A DNA stretch of 12,734 nt from Phycisphaerales bacterium (GTDB lineage Bacteria > Planctomycetota > Phycisphaerae > Phycisphaerales > UBA1924), in NCBI GenBank assembly GCA_029212425.1, contig JARGNC010000023.1, positions 8,678-21,411 of the forward strand. Reading direction: 5' to 3'. Made by a program: the position numbers and the translations under genes. This document shows, piece by piece, positions 1 to 6,513 of this stretch (position 1 is the first letter of the stretch; each line of letters begins with the position of its first letter). The notes below the pieces were generated by a model. That model worked only from the letters and a program-made list of their open reading frames with translations. It had not been told where the DNA came from and made no database searches.

Positions 1-15
1 CCCGGACCATCCGGG
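1..15. repeat. Short perfect hairpin at the window edge
   Basis: CCCGGA and TCCGGG pair perfectly around a 3-base loop (CCA). The hairpin could belong to the end of a gene cut off by the window. No T-run follows, so it is not a convincing rho-independent terminator. Nothing else coding is visible between here and the TetR gene. Confidence 0.3.
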
Positions 16-103
16 CAACCCTGAGCAGGAAATGGTTTGTTTCTTTCGTTCAGCAAACAGCGCTCGAGTCCCCAGCAGAAATCAGTGCCACTTGCAAGTC
101 CAG

Positions 104-133
104 TTGAGTAGAATAGACCAACCTGTCTATTTA
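104..133 (+). promoter_or_regulatory. Candidate promoter of the TetR gene
   Basis: A -35-like TTGAGT (104-109) lies 18 bases from a -10-like TATTTA (128-133), placing transcription start near 140 and giving a leader of about 33 bases. Both hexamers are weak matches to the sigma-70 consensus. The placement is supported by an inverted repeat at 112-131 that fills the space between them, as expected for an autorepressed TetR gene. Confidence 0.45.
112..131. promoter_or_regulatory. Putative TetR operator
   Basis: AATAGAC (112-118) and GTCTATT (125-131) are perfect inverted repeats separated by CAACCT. TAGAC/GTCTA half-sites resemble those reported for several TetR-family regulators such as NemR and LmrA/QdoR. 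The site lies between the proposed -35 and -10 elements, so a bound repressor would block RNA polymerase. Related half-sites recur before the thioredoxin gene. That the neighbouring TetR protein binds here is inference. Confidence 0.6.
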
Positions 134-172
134 TTCCGCTCGATCCAGAAAAAGTTGTAAGGATTCCCAAAT

Positions 173-736
173 ATGGCAAGCTCAAAGCGCGAACAAGTAC
201 TCAAATGTGCCCGTGAACTCTTCGAACGCGAAGGATTCCACGCCACAGGAGTCGATCGAATCCTCGAAAAAGCAGGGGTCGCCAAAATGACCCTCTACAA
301 CAACTTCGGTTCCAAAGACCAGCTCATCGTCGAAGTCCTCAACCAAAGCTCCGAGATCATGATCGGACGCATGAAAGAGCACGCACTTGCCGCCAGTAAC
401 GACTCATACGAGCAAATACTTGCGATTTTCCGCACCCTCGGCGACTCCTACCAAGACCCCGATTTCTGCGGCTGCATGTTCCAAGCAGCCGTCGCCGAGT
501 TCCCAGACCACGACTCAGCCCCCGCACAAGCCGCACTGGCGCACCATCGCCGCCTTACAGAAATCTTCCTTGAACTCTGCACCAAAGCAGGTCTCAAGAG
601 CCCTGAAGAACTCTCCCGCAAACTCGCTCTACTCTCCTCAGGCGCCTCCTGCGTTGCTCGCCAAACCAAAGCACGCACGCCCGCAGACGACGCGCTGTGC
701 ATCGCCGAAATTCTTCTCGAACGCGCCAGTAACTAA
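173..736 (+). CDS. TetR/AcrR-family transcriptional repressor
   Basis: This is a 187-residue protein of normal TetR length, acting as a cytoplasmic dimeric DNA-binding repressor. The N-terminal helix-turn-helix is clear: residues 5-50 include REQVLKCARELFEREGFHATGVDRI and then AGVAKMTLYNNFGSKDQL, the diagnostic recognition-helix region. The C-terminal ligand domain (about 60-187) contains FCGCMFQAAVAEFPD (98-112), a signature of one TetR subgroup. There are six cysteines (12, 99, 101, 136, 160, 176), including a CxC pair, so a thiol or electrophile signal is plausible. The start at 173 is supported by TAAGGA (158-163), 9 bases upstream. The gene is followed 85 bases later by a thioredoxin gene, and inverted repeats sharing GTCTATT-type half-sites precede both, suggesting autoregulation and control of thioredoxin. 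The ligand cannot be deduced from sequence. Confidence 0.93.
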   Translation: MASSKREQVLKCARELFEREGFHATGVDRILEKAGVAKMTLYNNFGSKDQLIVEVLNQSSEIMIGRMKEHALAASNDSYEQILAIFRTLGDSYQDPDFCGCMFQAAVAEFPDHDSAPAQAALAHHRRLTEIFLELCTKAGLKSPEELSRKLALLSSGASCVARQTKARTPADDALCIAEILLERASN

Positions 737-744
737 AATTTATA

Positions 745-781
745 CAAATCAGTCTATTTGGAATAGAACGATTGGTATTTG
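745..781 (+). promoter_or_regulatory. Second TetR-like operator with thioredoxin promoter
   Basis: TCTATT (753-758) and AATAGA (762-767) are perfect inverted repeats around TGG. The wider dyad, 745-775, pairs 11 of 14 positions per arm. The core reads GTCTATTTGGAATAGAAC and uses the same half-site words as the operator at 112-131, but facing inward with a 3-base gap. An extended -10-like TGGTATTTG (773-781) abuts it, which would start transcription near 788. A repressor bound here could control the thioredoxin gene. The promoter is a weak call; the dyad is directly visible. Confidence 0.45.
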
Positions 782-821
782 TGTTCATCCTTCCAGTTGA
801 CCACACATGAAAGGAAACAAC

Positions 822-1154
822 ATGAGCAACACAACCCAAACCAAAGCCGTCGAGATCACCGAATCAAACTTCGATGAACTCGTCAACGCCTCAACCCCAA
901 CACTCGTTGATTTCTGGGCGCCATGGTGCGGACCATGCAAAGCCCTCGGCCCAACCATCGATGAGCTCGCACAAGACTTCCAAGGCAAATCAACCGTCGG
1001 AAAAGTCAATGTCGATGACAACCCCGCACTCGCACAAAAATTCGGAGTCTCATCCATCCCCACCGTCCTCGTCTTCCAGAACGGACAAGTCGTTGAAACA
1101 CTCATCGGACTCCGACCTAAAGAGGCCTACGCAGAAGCCCTGAGCAACGACTAA
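822..1154 (+). CDS. trxA: Thioredoxin
   Basis: This 110-residue protein is a complete single-domain thioredoxin, a cytoplasmic dithiol-disulfide oxidoreductase normally reduced by thioredoxin reductase. The active site WCGPC lies at residues 35-39 with the usual FWAPWCGPCK context. The cis-proline loop SSIPT has Pro80, and the buried aspartate corresponds to Asp30. No signal peptide or membrane anchor is present. An ATG at 807 is in frame, but AAAGGAAA (810-817) lies 4 bases before the ATG at 822 and would be inside the longer frame, so 822 is the better start. The 85-base gap after the TetR gene holds a dyad resembling the TetR operator. Three hairpins follow the stop codon. Many bacteria have several thioredoxins, so this may be a stress-inducible copy rather than the housekeeping one. 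Confidence 0.95.
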   Translation: MSNTTQTKAVEITESNFDELVNASTPTLVDFWAPWCGPCKALGPTIDELAQDFQGKSTVGKVNVDDNPALAQKFGVSSIPTVLVFQNGQVVETLIGLRPKEAYAEALSND

Positions 1155-1166
1155 ACAAACTCTCTC

Positions 1167-1202
1167 AAGAGTGTGTGTCCTAGTGCGAGTGACACACCTC
1201 TT
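1167..1202 (+). repeat. Hairpin 1 after trxA
   Basis: The left arm AAGAG-T-GTGTGTC (1167-1179) pairs with GACACACCTCTT (1191-1202). This gives 12 base pairs with one bulged T and an 11-base loop. It begins 12 bases after the thioredoxin stop and has no T-run of its own. It may stabilise the mRNA 3' end or act with the following hairpins. Confidence 0.55.
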
Positions 1203-1207
1203 CTCTT

Positions 1208-1224
1208 GGAAAGCCCCGCTTTCC
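1208..1224 (+). repeat. Hairpin 2 after trxA
   Basis: GGAAAGC (1208-1214) and GCTTTCC (1218-1224) are perfect 7-base inverted repeats around CCC. It lies between hairpin 1 and the terminator hairpin and lacks a T-run. Confidence 0.5.
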
Positions 1225-1230
1225 ACGACG

Positions 1231-1267
1231 ACGCCCGGCCCTCCCTCGCCGGGCGTTTGTTGTTTTT
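1231..1267 (+). terminator. Rho-independent terminator of trxA
   Basis: ACGCCCGGC (1231-1239) pairs perfectly with GCCGGGCGT (1248-1256) around an 8-base loop. The GC-rich 9-base-pair stem is followed by TTTGTTGTTTTT. It separates the TetR-trxA unit from mutS. Confidence 0.85.
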
Positions 1268-1377
1268 CACCGCATCAAAATTTTCGTGCCCAACTTTTTC
1301 CCACATCCACGCTTTTCACCCAACCAACAACGAATTCCACGCAAGCAATCCCCTCCCCGTGCTATCCTCTATCCTCG

Positions 1378-4125
1378 ATGGCAAAGGACCCCTGGGACAC
1401 TCCGGCAATGCGGCAATGGACCGCGATCAAAAAAGAACACCCAGAGTGCGTCTTGTTCTTCCGCATGGGTGATTTCTACGAACTCTTTGGAGACGACGCC
1501 GTCAACCTCGCAAGAGACCTCGGACTCGCCCTCACCCAGCGCTCAAGCAAAATCCCCTTCGCAGGTGTCCCCCACCACCAAAAATCAAACTACCTCCAAA
1601 AAGCAATCGACGCCGGATACCGCGTCGCCGTCGTCGACCAACTCGAAGACCCAAAAGAAGCCAAAGGCGTCGTCAAACGCGGAGTCACACAAGTCGTCAC
1701 TCCAGGCACCCTCGTCGACGAAGCCCTCATGCTCGACGAGCAAACCGCATACCTCGGCGCCATCGCCTTCGACGACGACCACCACGCAGGAATCGCGATC
1801 GTCGAACTCTCAACAGGATCTTTCCGAGTCTTCGATGGATCCCCACTCGCCTGCACCGACGAACTCGCACGAGCAGGTGTCCGCGAAGTCCTCTACGCCC
1901 AGTCCTCCATGGGACAAATCCCACCACGCACGCAATCAGTCCTCGACACCCTCAGCGCCCCAGGAACCGGTCAACCATCCTGGCACTTCCGCAAAGAAGA
2001 AGCACTCGAAGCAATCCACGAGCAATACGGCTCATCCACCACAGCAGGTTTCGGTCTCGACGACTCCCTCATCTCCATCCGCGCAGCAGGAGTCATCCTC
2101 CGATACCTCCAACAAACACAAGCCGTCGACCAAACCCAAACCAACGCAACCAGCGGCTCAGAGTTCCAACGCCAACGCTCCACCCTCGCGCACCTCCGCG
2201 CACCCACCCTCATCGACCGCTCCACCACCTGCACCATCGATGCAACCAGTCTCCGCGCCCTCGAAATCGAGCACACCATCCGCGACGCAAGCGTCGAAGG
2301 ATCGCTCGCAGGAATCTTCCTCGCATCCCAAACAGGCAACCGCTGCGTCATGCGCACCCCGATGGGCAAACGCCTCATCCGCCATTGGCTCAGCGCCCCC
2401 CTCACCCAAATCGACGCGATCAACGCACGCCTAAGCGCCGTGGGCGCACTCAAAGACGACCGCACCCTCGCGTCCAAGCTCGGCGACCGACTCGCACCAA
2501 TCTGCGACATCGCCCGCATCGCGGGACGCGTCGCGCTCGGACGCGCCACCCCAAGGGACCTCGTCTCCCTCGGAAACGGCGGCGCCGCAATCCGAGGACT
2601 CATCGACACCCTCGAACAATGCCAATCCCTCAGCACACACCGCACCGCGCTCATCAACATCGAAGGCGCCCTCGCACCCGTTGCTGATTCAATCGTCGCC
2701 CAGTGTGTCGAAGACCCACCATCCCATATGCGAGAAGGCGGCCTCATCCGCGACGGTATCGACCCCGAACTCGACGAAGCACGAGGACTCGAACGCGACG
2801 CTGGAACCTGGCTCGTCAACTACCAAACCAAACTCATGGAAGAGCACGACCTCCCCTCCATGAAGGTCGGCTACAACAAAGTCTTTGGGTACTACATCGA
2901 GCTCCCCGCCGGACAAGCACGCAAAGCACCCGACATCTTCACACGCAAACAAACGCTCAAAAACGCCGAACGCTACATCACCCCAGACCTCAAAGAGTTC
3001 GAAGACAAAGTCCTCGGCGCCAGCGGCAGAGCAATCGAACGCGAACGCATCCTCTTCGATCAACTCTGCGAACAATCCCGAAGCATCCTCGACGAACTCG
3101 GAAGCTACGCCCACACCATCGGTCAACTCGATGTCCTCTGCGGACTCGGAGACAAAGCACACCACCGAGGTTGGGTCCGACCACAAATCACCAACGACCA
3201 CTCAATGCACATCGTCCAAGGCAGACACCCCGTCCTCGACGAAATGCTCGAACAACGCTTCATCCCCAACGACTGCAAGCTCGCCACCAAAGAATCATCG
3301 CCCCACCTCGCGCTCATCACCGGACCAAACATGGCGGGTAAGTCCACCTACATCCGCCAGTGCGCACTCCTCGCAATCCTTGCCCAAGCCGGAAGCTTCG
3401 TCCCTGCCGAATCCATGTCGATGGGAATCTGCGATCGTGTTTTCACCAGAGTCGGCGCCGACGATGCGCTCCACCGCGGACTCTCCACCTTCATGGTCGA
3501 GATGACCGAAACCGCAAACATCCTCAACAACGCCACCGACCGTTCACTCGTCATCCTCGACGAAATCGGACGAGGCACCTCCACCCTCGACGGCCTCTCC
3601 CTCGCGTGGGCCATCTCCGAGCACCTCGCACACCACCAACCACGCACACTCTTCGCGACCCACTACCACGAGATCACCGAACTCGAACAACGACTCGAAG
3701 GCAAAGTCAAAAACCTCCATGTCGCCGTCCGCGAATGGACCAGCGAAGACGGCGTCCAAGAAATCGCCTTCCTCCACTCAATCCGCTCAGGACGCGCCGA
3801 CCAGTCCTACGGCGTCCATGTCGCACGACTCGCAGGTGTCCCCATCAGCGTCACCAACCGCGCCACAGAAGTCCTCGAATCACTCTCCGTGCAACAAGGC
3901 GAACGCATCGACGCCAAATCCATCACCGCGTCCAACACAAAATCCGTCCCAAAATCAAACGCGGATTCAAACCAATACATGAACGGCCAAATGGGACTCT
4001 TCACCGAGTTCCTCAGCCATCCAGTCGTCGACGAACTCCGCGAAGTCAAACTCGACGAGATGACCCCAATGCAAGCCTTCGATGCGCTCCGCGAACTCCA
4101 GTCCAGAGCTTCAGCAAACTCCTAA
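1378..4125 (+). CDS. mutS: DNA mismatch repair protein MutS
   Basis: This 915-residue protein recognises mismatches and small loops in newly replicated DNA as a dimer and recruits MutL. The N-terminus carries the mismatch-wedge motif FRMGDFYELF, with Phe33 and Glu35 as the F-x-E pair. The ATPase domain has Walker A GPNMAGKST (649-657), the loop STFMVEMTETANIL, and Walker B VILDEIGRGTSTLDG with Asp728-Glu729. The ATHYHEITELE stretch follows. A C-terminal segment ending in MTPMQAFDALREL resembles the MutS tail that supports oligomerisation. The length is somewhat above the common 850-880, consistent with divergent linkers. The ATG at 1378 starts the conserved TPAMRQW region; a longer in-frame start at 1171 would run through the terminator hairpins. 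No Shine-Dalgarno is visible; a -10-like TATCCT lies at 1363-1368. mutL is not in the window. Confidence 0.97.
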   Translation: MAKDPWDTPAMRQWTAIKKEHPECVLFFRMGDFYELFGDDAVNLARDLGLALTQRSSKIPFAGVPHHQKSNYLQKAIDAGYRVAVVDQLEDPKEAKGVVKRGVTQVVTPGTLVDEALMLDEQTAYLGAIAFDDDHHAGIAIVELSTGSFRVFDGSPLACTDELARAGVREVLYAQSSMGQIPPRTQSVLDTLSAPGTGQPSWHFRKEEALEAIHEQYGSSTTAGFGLDDSLISIRAAGVILRYLQQTQAVDQTQTNATSGSEFQRQRSTLAHLRAPTLIDRSTTCTIDATSLRALEIEHTIRDASVEGSLAGIFLASQTGNRCVMRTPMGKRLIRHWLSAPLTQIDAINARLSAVGALKDDRTLASKLGDRLAPICDIARIAGRVALGRATPRDLVSLGNGGAAIRGLIDTLEQCQSLSTHRTALINIEGALAPVADSIVAQCVEDPPSHMREGGLIRDGIDPELDEARGLERDAGTWLVNYQTKLMEEHDLPSMKVGYNKVFGYYIELPAGQARKAPDIFTRKQTLKNAERYITPDLKEFEDKVLGASGRAIERERILFDQLCEQSRSILDELGSYAHTIGQLDVLCGLGDKAHHRGWVRPQITNDHSMHIVQGRHPVLDEMLEQRFIPNDCKLATKESSPHLALITGPNMAGKSTYIRQCALLAILAQAGSFVPAESMSMGICDRVFTRVGADDALHRGLSTFMVEMTETANILNNATDRSLVILDEIGRGTSTLDGLSLAWAISEHLAHHQPRTLFATHYHEITELEQRLEGKVKNLHVAVREWTSEDGVQEIAFLHSIRSGRADQSYGVHVARLAGVPISVTNRATEVLESLSVQQGERIDAKSITASNTKSVPKSNADSNQYMNGQMGLFTEFLSHPVVDELREVKLDEMTPMQAFDALRELQSRASANS

Positions 4126-5154
4126 TCAAATCCCCAAGCTCTCAAGATCAAACTTCTCGCCCTTGGGAACATAAATCAGGTCATACTCAACCGTCCATGT
4201 CGCGCCGTCGTCCTTCGACGCCGCCCCGGTCTGACGAACCCAGCCATCACCAACCGGACGCACATGCATCTTGTGATGCGTGTACGAATCGCCGTTCTTT
4301 GGATTGAACGCCTTGCCCACAAACATCACCCCATCCGCATCGGACTTGGTATCCGCGATGAACTGCGTCACATCCCCACCATTGCCAAGCCAGTTCTGCC
4401 GCCATGCCTTTGCGATGGGGTCAAAGAAGTTCCAGCTCTCGCCCGAGTACTCATCGCCTACCGACTTCCACCGCTCATGAATGACCTGCTTTTTCACACG
4501 GAACTTGAGCGTATTGTGCCCCGCGAGCTTGCCGCTCTTCGCGGAATAACAATCCCACTCACCCACCCAGAAATGCAACCCCGCTGGAGTCGCTCCACTC
4601 GCGTGCGTCTTTGATTCATCACCCTTCTTCTGAGCATCCGATTCCGCAGCAGCGGTCGCCGTTGAAGTCGCGGTCAGATTTGGACGCATCGAGTCCAGCA
4701 GCTCCGACCAGCGAGCATCCTTACGAAGCGACACCAGATCCGAATCCCCCTGATACTGCTGCTGATTTTTCACCCCAAGCTCCACCGCCTTCTCAAGCGC
4801 CTTAAACGCCTGGTCCGGATTCCCCTTGAGCGCTTGCGCACACCCAAGGTTGTAATACGCGAGCGGCGCGGTGTCCGGGAACGCGGTCGCGGTGATGTGC
4901 GCCATCACCGCACGATCAATCTCACCCTGCGCGTGGAGCGCATACCCAAGCAAGAACCACGCCTGCGAGTTGGATGAATCTTCTGCAACAATCTCGCTGC
5001 ACATCTTCTCGACCGCCGAATAGTCCTCAGCTTGCATCGCTTCATTGACCTGCCCCATCGTCGGCGCGTTGAAGGTCACAGCCATGGACACCGGCGCGGT
5101 CACCATGCAAGCGAGGACGGGAAGCAGCACGAGTTTGCGTTGTAGCGAGTTCAT
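4126..5154 (-). CDS. Exported TPR protein with DUF1579-like domain
   Basis: This is a 342-residue protein of unknown function. Residues 1-25 form a signal peptide: Q5-R6-K7, a hydrophobic stretch, and a probable cut after PVSMA. It is therefore likely periplasmic or envelope-located. Residues 33-130 contain about two to three TPR-like helical hairpins, including AWFLLGYALHAQGEIDRAV and AYYNLGCAQALKGNPDQAFKAL. A low-complexity Thr/Ala/Lys linker (161-190) leads to a second domain beginning HFWVGEWDC (194-202). Its tryptophan-rich beta pattern (SWNFFDP, WRQNWL, WVRQTG, TWTVEYD) resembles DUF1579-type lipocalin-like proteins. A strong AGGAGA (complement of 5161-5166) lies 6 bases before the start. 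It uses more G-ending codons than the plus-strand genes. Its stop codon abuts that of mutS. The domain assignment is from memory and moderate in certainty. Confidence 0.88.
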   Translation of the reverse strand: MNSLQRKLVLLPVLACMVTAPVSMAVTFNAPTMGQVNEAMQAEDYSAVEKMCSEIVAEDSSNSQAWFLLGYALHAQGEIDRAVMAHITATAFPDTAPLAYYNLGCAQALKGNPDQAFKALEKAVELGVKNQQQYQGDSDLVSLRKDARWSELLDSMRPNLTATSTATAAAESDAQKKGDESKTHASGATPAGLHFWVGEWDCYSAKSGKLAGHNTLKFRVKKQVIHERWKSVGDEYSGESWNFFDPIAKAWRQNWLGNGGDVTQFIADTKSDADGVMFVGKAFNPKNGDSYTHHKMHVRPVGDGWVRQTGAASKDDGATWTVEYDLIYVPKGEKFDLESLGI

Positions 5155-5411
5155 CTCATTTCTCCTGTGTGGTCAGCCATCAAAGACAGCGCGTGATGTG
5201 TTCGGTCATCCCAATATACAAGCCGTCCACGGATCAGGTTTCATATCGGACCCTCATTCAAGCAAACACCCCACCGCACCATCAATCGCAAACGAGCACC
5301 AAACCCATCCATGTCAATCTGTTCCGATTATGCCGGTTGGTGAACACTCACAAGAGAGTTTGATGACGATTCAAGATACCAGCCCCCACGATCCGATTCG
5401 ATATTCACCAT

Positions 5412-6254
5412 ATGACCAACGAATCTACGCTCAAGACAGTGCTGCTTGCCGCAGCGGGTTGCTCCACGCTCCTCATCTCCGGAGGTCTCCTAGGCTGCGC
5501 CTCAGAAGTCAAGGTCCAACGAGTCGTCTACGACGCTCCAGCCGTCGCCTCCGCCCAGCCAACCCCAGACCAAAGCTTCCAATCTCGACCAGAGTTCACC
5601 TCTCAGCAAACTTCGCCGCACACCTACCAATCAGACTTCCTACTCACCTCCGCGACCGACGACCCAGCACCACTCACCACCCTCGCCCAGGTCCGCGAAA
5701 CCCTCGAAGCGATCTACGACATCGACGCCAAACTCGTCGCTTCCTCGATGCAAAACGACCCCAACCGCGCCCACTCCACCGAAGAGATCGCGAAGATCGA
5801 TCGTCAGCACGCGCAAGCACTCATGACCATCATCGAACGCTTCGGTTGGCCAACCCGTGAAATGGTCGGACTCAAAGCCGTCCAAGGCGCGTACATCGCG
5901 ATCCAACACGCAGGTCACGATCCAGAGTTCCAATCCAACTGCCTCGCGCTCATCCAACAACAAGTCGATCAAGGCGAACTCCCAGGCGCCTTCCTCGCAC
6001 TCATGACCGACCGCGTTTCACTCTCCAGAGGCGAACCCCAAATCTTCGGCACCCAAATGACCATGGCCCCCGACGAGTTCGGCGTCATGCACGCCGTCCC
6101 CTCCGCAGACATCTGGGAACCCAGCACCCTCGATCAACGCCGCGCCGCCCTCAAAATGCCCCCTCACCAGCGTTTCATCGACGCGATCGAGCTCGCCTAC
6201 TTCGATTCATTGGACAGCACCGTCTCCAGAATCTCCTCAGTCCCCACTGAATAA
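5412..6254 (+). CDS. DUF6624-domain lipoprotein
   Basis: This 280-residue protein has a lipoprotein signal: K8, a hydrophobic run, and the lipobox LLGC with the lipidated cysteine at 29. A flexible Pro/Ser/Gln-rich region (about 40-90) tethers a C-terminal domain (about 95-275) with the hallmarks of DUF6624: ERFGWPTREMVG (142-153), AIQHAGHDPEFQ (163-174), LMTDRV (197-202) and QIFGTQM (210-216). The domain's biochemical role is not known to me. No Shine-Dalgarno is visible. A -10-like TATTCA sits at 5402-5407, directly before the ATG, so a leaderless transcript is possible. The gene is divergent from the TPR gene across a 257-base gap. A weak hairpin (CCGAT/ATCGG, 6323-6338) with a few downstream Ts is the only terminator candidate. 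Confidence 0.87.
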   Translation: MTNESTLKTVLLAAAGCSTLLISGGLLGCASEVKVQRVVYDAPAVASAQPTPDQSFQSRPEFTSQQTSPHTYQSDFLLTSATDDPAPLTTLAQVRETLEAIYDIDAKLVASSMQNDPNRAHSTEEIAKIDRQHAQALMTIIERFGWPTREMVGLKAVQGAYIAIQHAGHDPEFQSNCLALIQQQVDQGELPGAFLALMTDRVSLSRGEPQIFGTQMTMAPDEFGVMHAVPSADIWEPSTLDQRRAALKMPPHQRFIDAIELAYFDSLDSTVSRISSVPTE

Positions 6255-6434
6255 ATCCATCGCTCTAAAAACCCTCTATTCTCCCACCAACTCGATATCG
6301 AAGCCCATCCAGCACCTGACCCCCGATTTCTTTATCGGACACCGCTTTTTGGTCCATAATTCGGGAACATCCCCCAATTCTGCTGCGTAAGGTCAGATGC
6401 GTCTATTCAGGCGTGTGTTCTTTATCCAAACTGC

Positions 6435-6463
6435 TTGTCCATCAGCCCGTTCTGTGGTGTATT
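6435..6463 (+). promoter_or_regulatory. Candidate promoter of the M43 protease gene
   Basis: TTGTCC (6435-6440) is separated by 17 bases from TGTATT (6458-6463). Each hexamer matches the sigma-70 consensus at four of six positions. Start of transcription would be near 6470, giving a leader of about 44 bases that ends in a good ribosome-binding site. The rest of the 259-base gap holds a 10-base palindrome, TCGATATCGA (6292-6301), and no coding signal. Confidence 0.4.
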
Positions 6464-6513
6464 GGTAGTGAAGGTCTCGTTTTACTCCATCCAAAGAAGA
6501 GAAGAGGATCGTT

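Noticed and set aside
807..821. Thioredoxin start at ATG 807
   Set aside because: The five added codons contain the ribosome-binding site for the ATG at 822, which gives the usual thioredoxin length.
1171..1377. Upstream extension of mutS from a GTG at 1171
   Set aside because: The added 69 residues run through three hairpins, one a terminator, and lack MutS similarity; conserved sequence begins at ATG 1378.
3360..4307. Long plus-strand frame (315 codons) rich in Arg, His and Pro, and similar frames at 1286-2434 and 6530-7492
   Set aside because: They are shifted readings of mutS and the protease; skewed composition arises from C-ending codons, with no known domain.
5045..5860. Plus-strand frame crossing the divergent promoter region
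   Set aside because: It overlaps the starts of two convincing genes in other frames and has no domain or ribosome-binding site.
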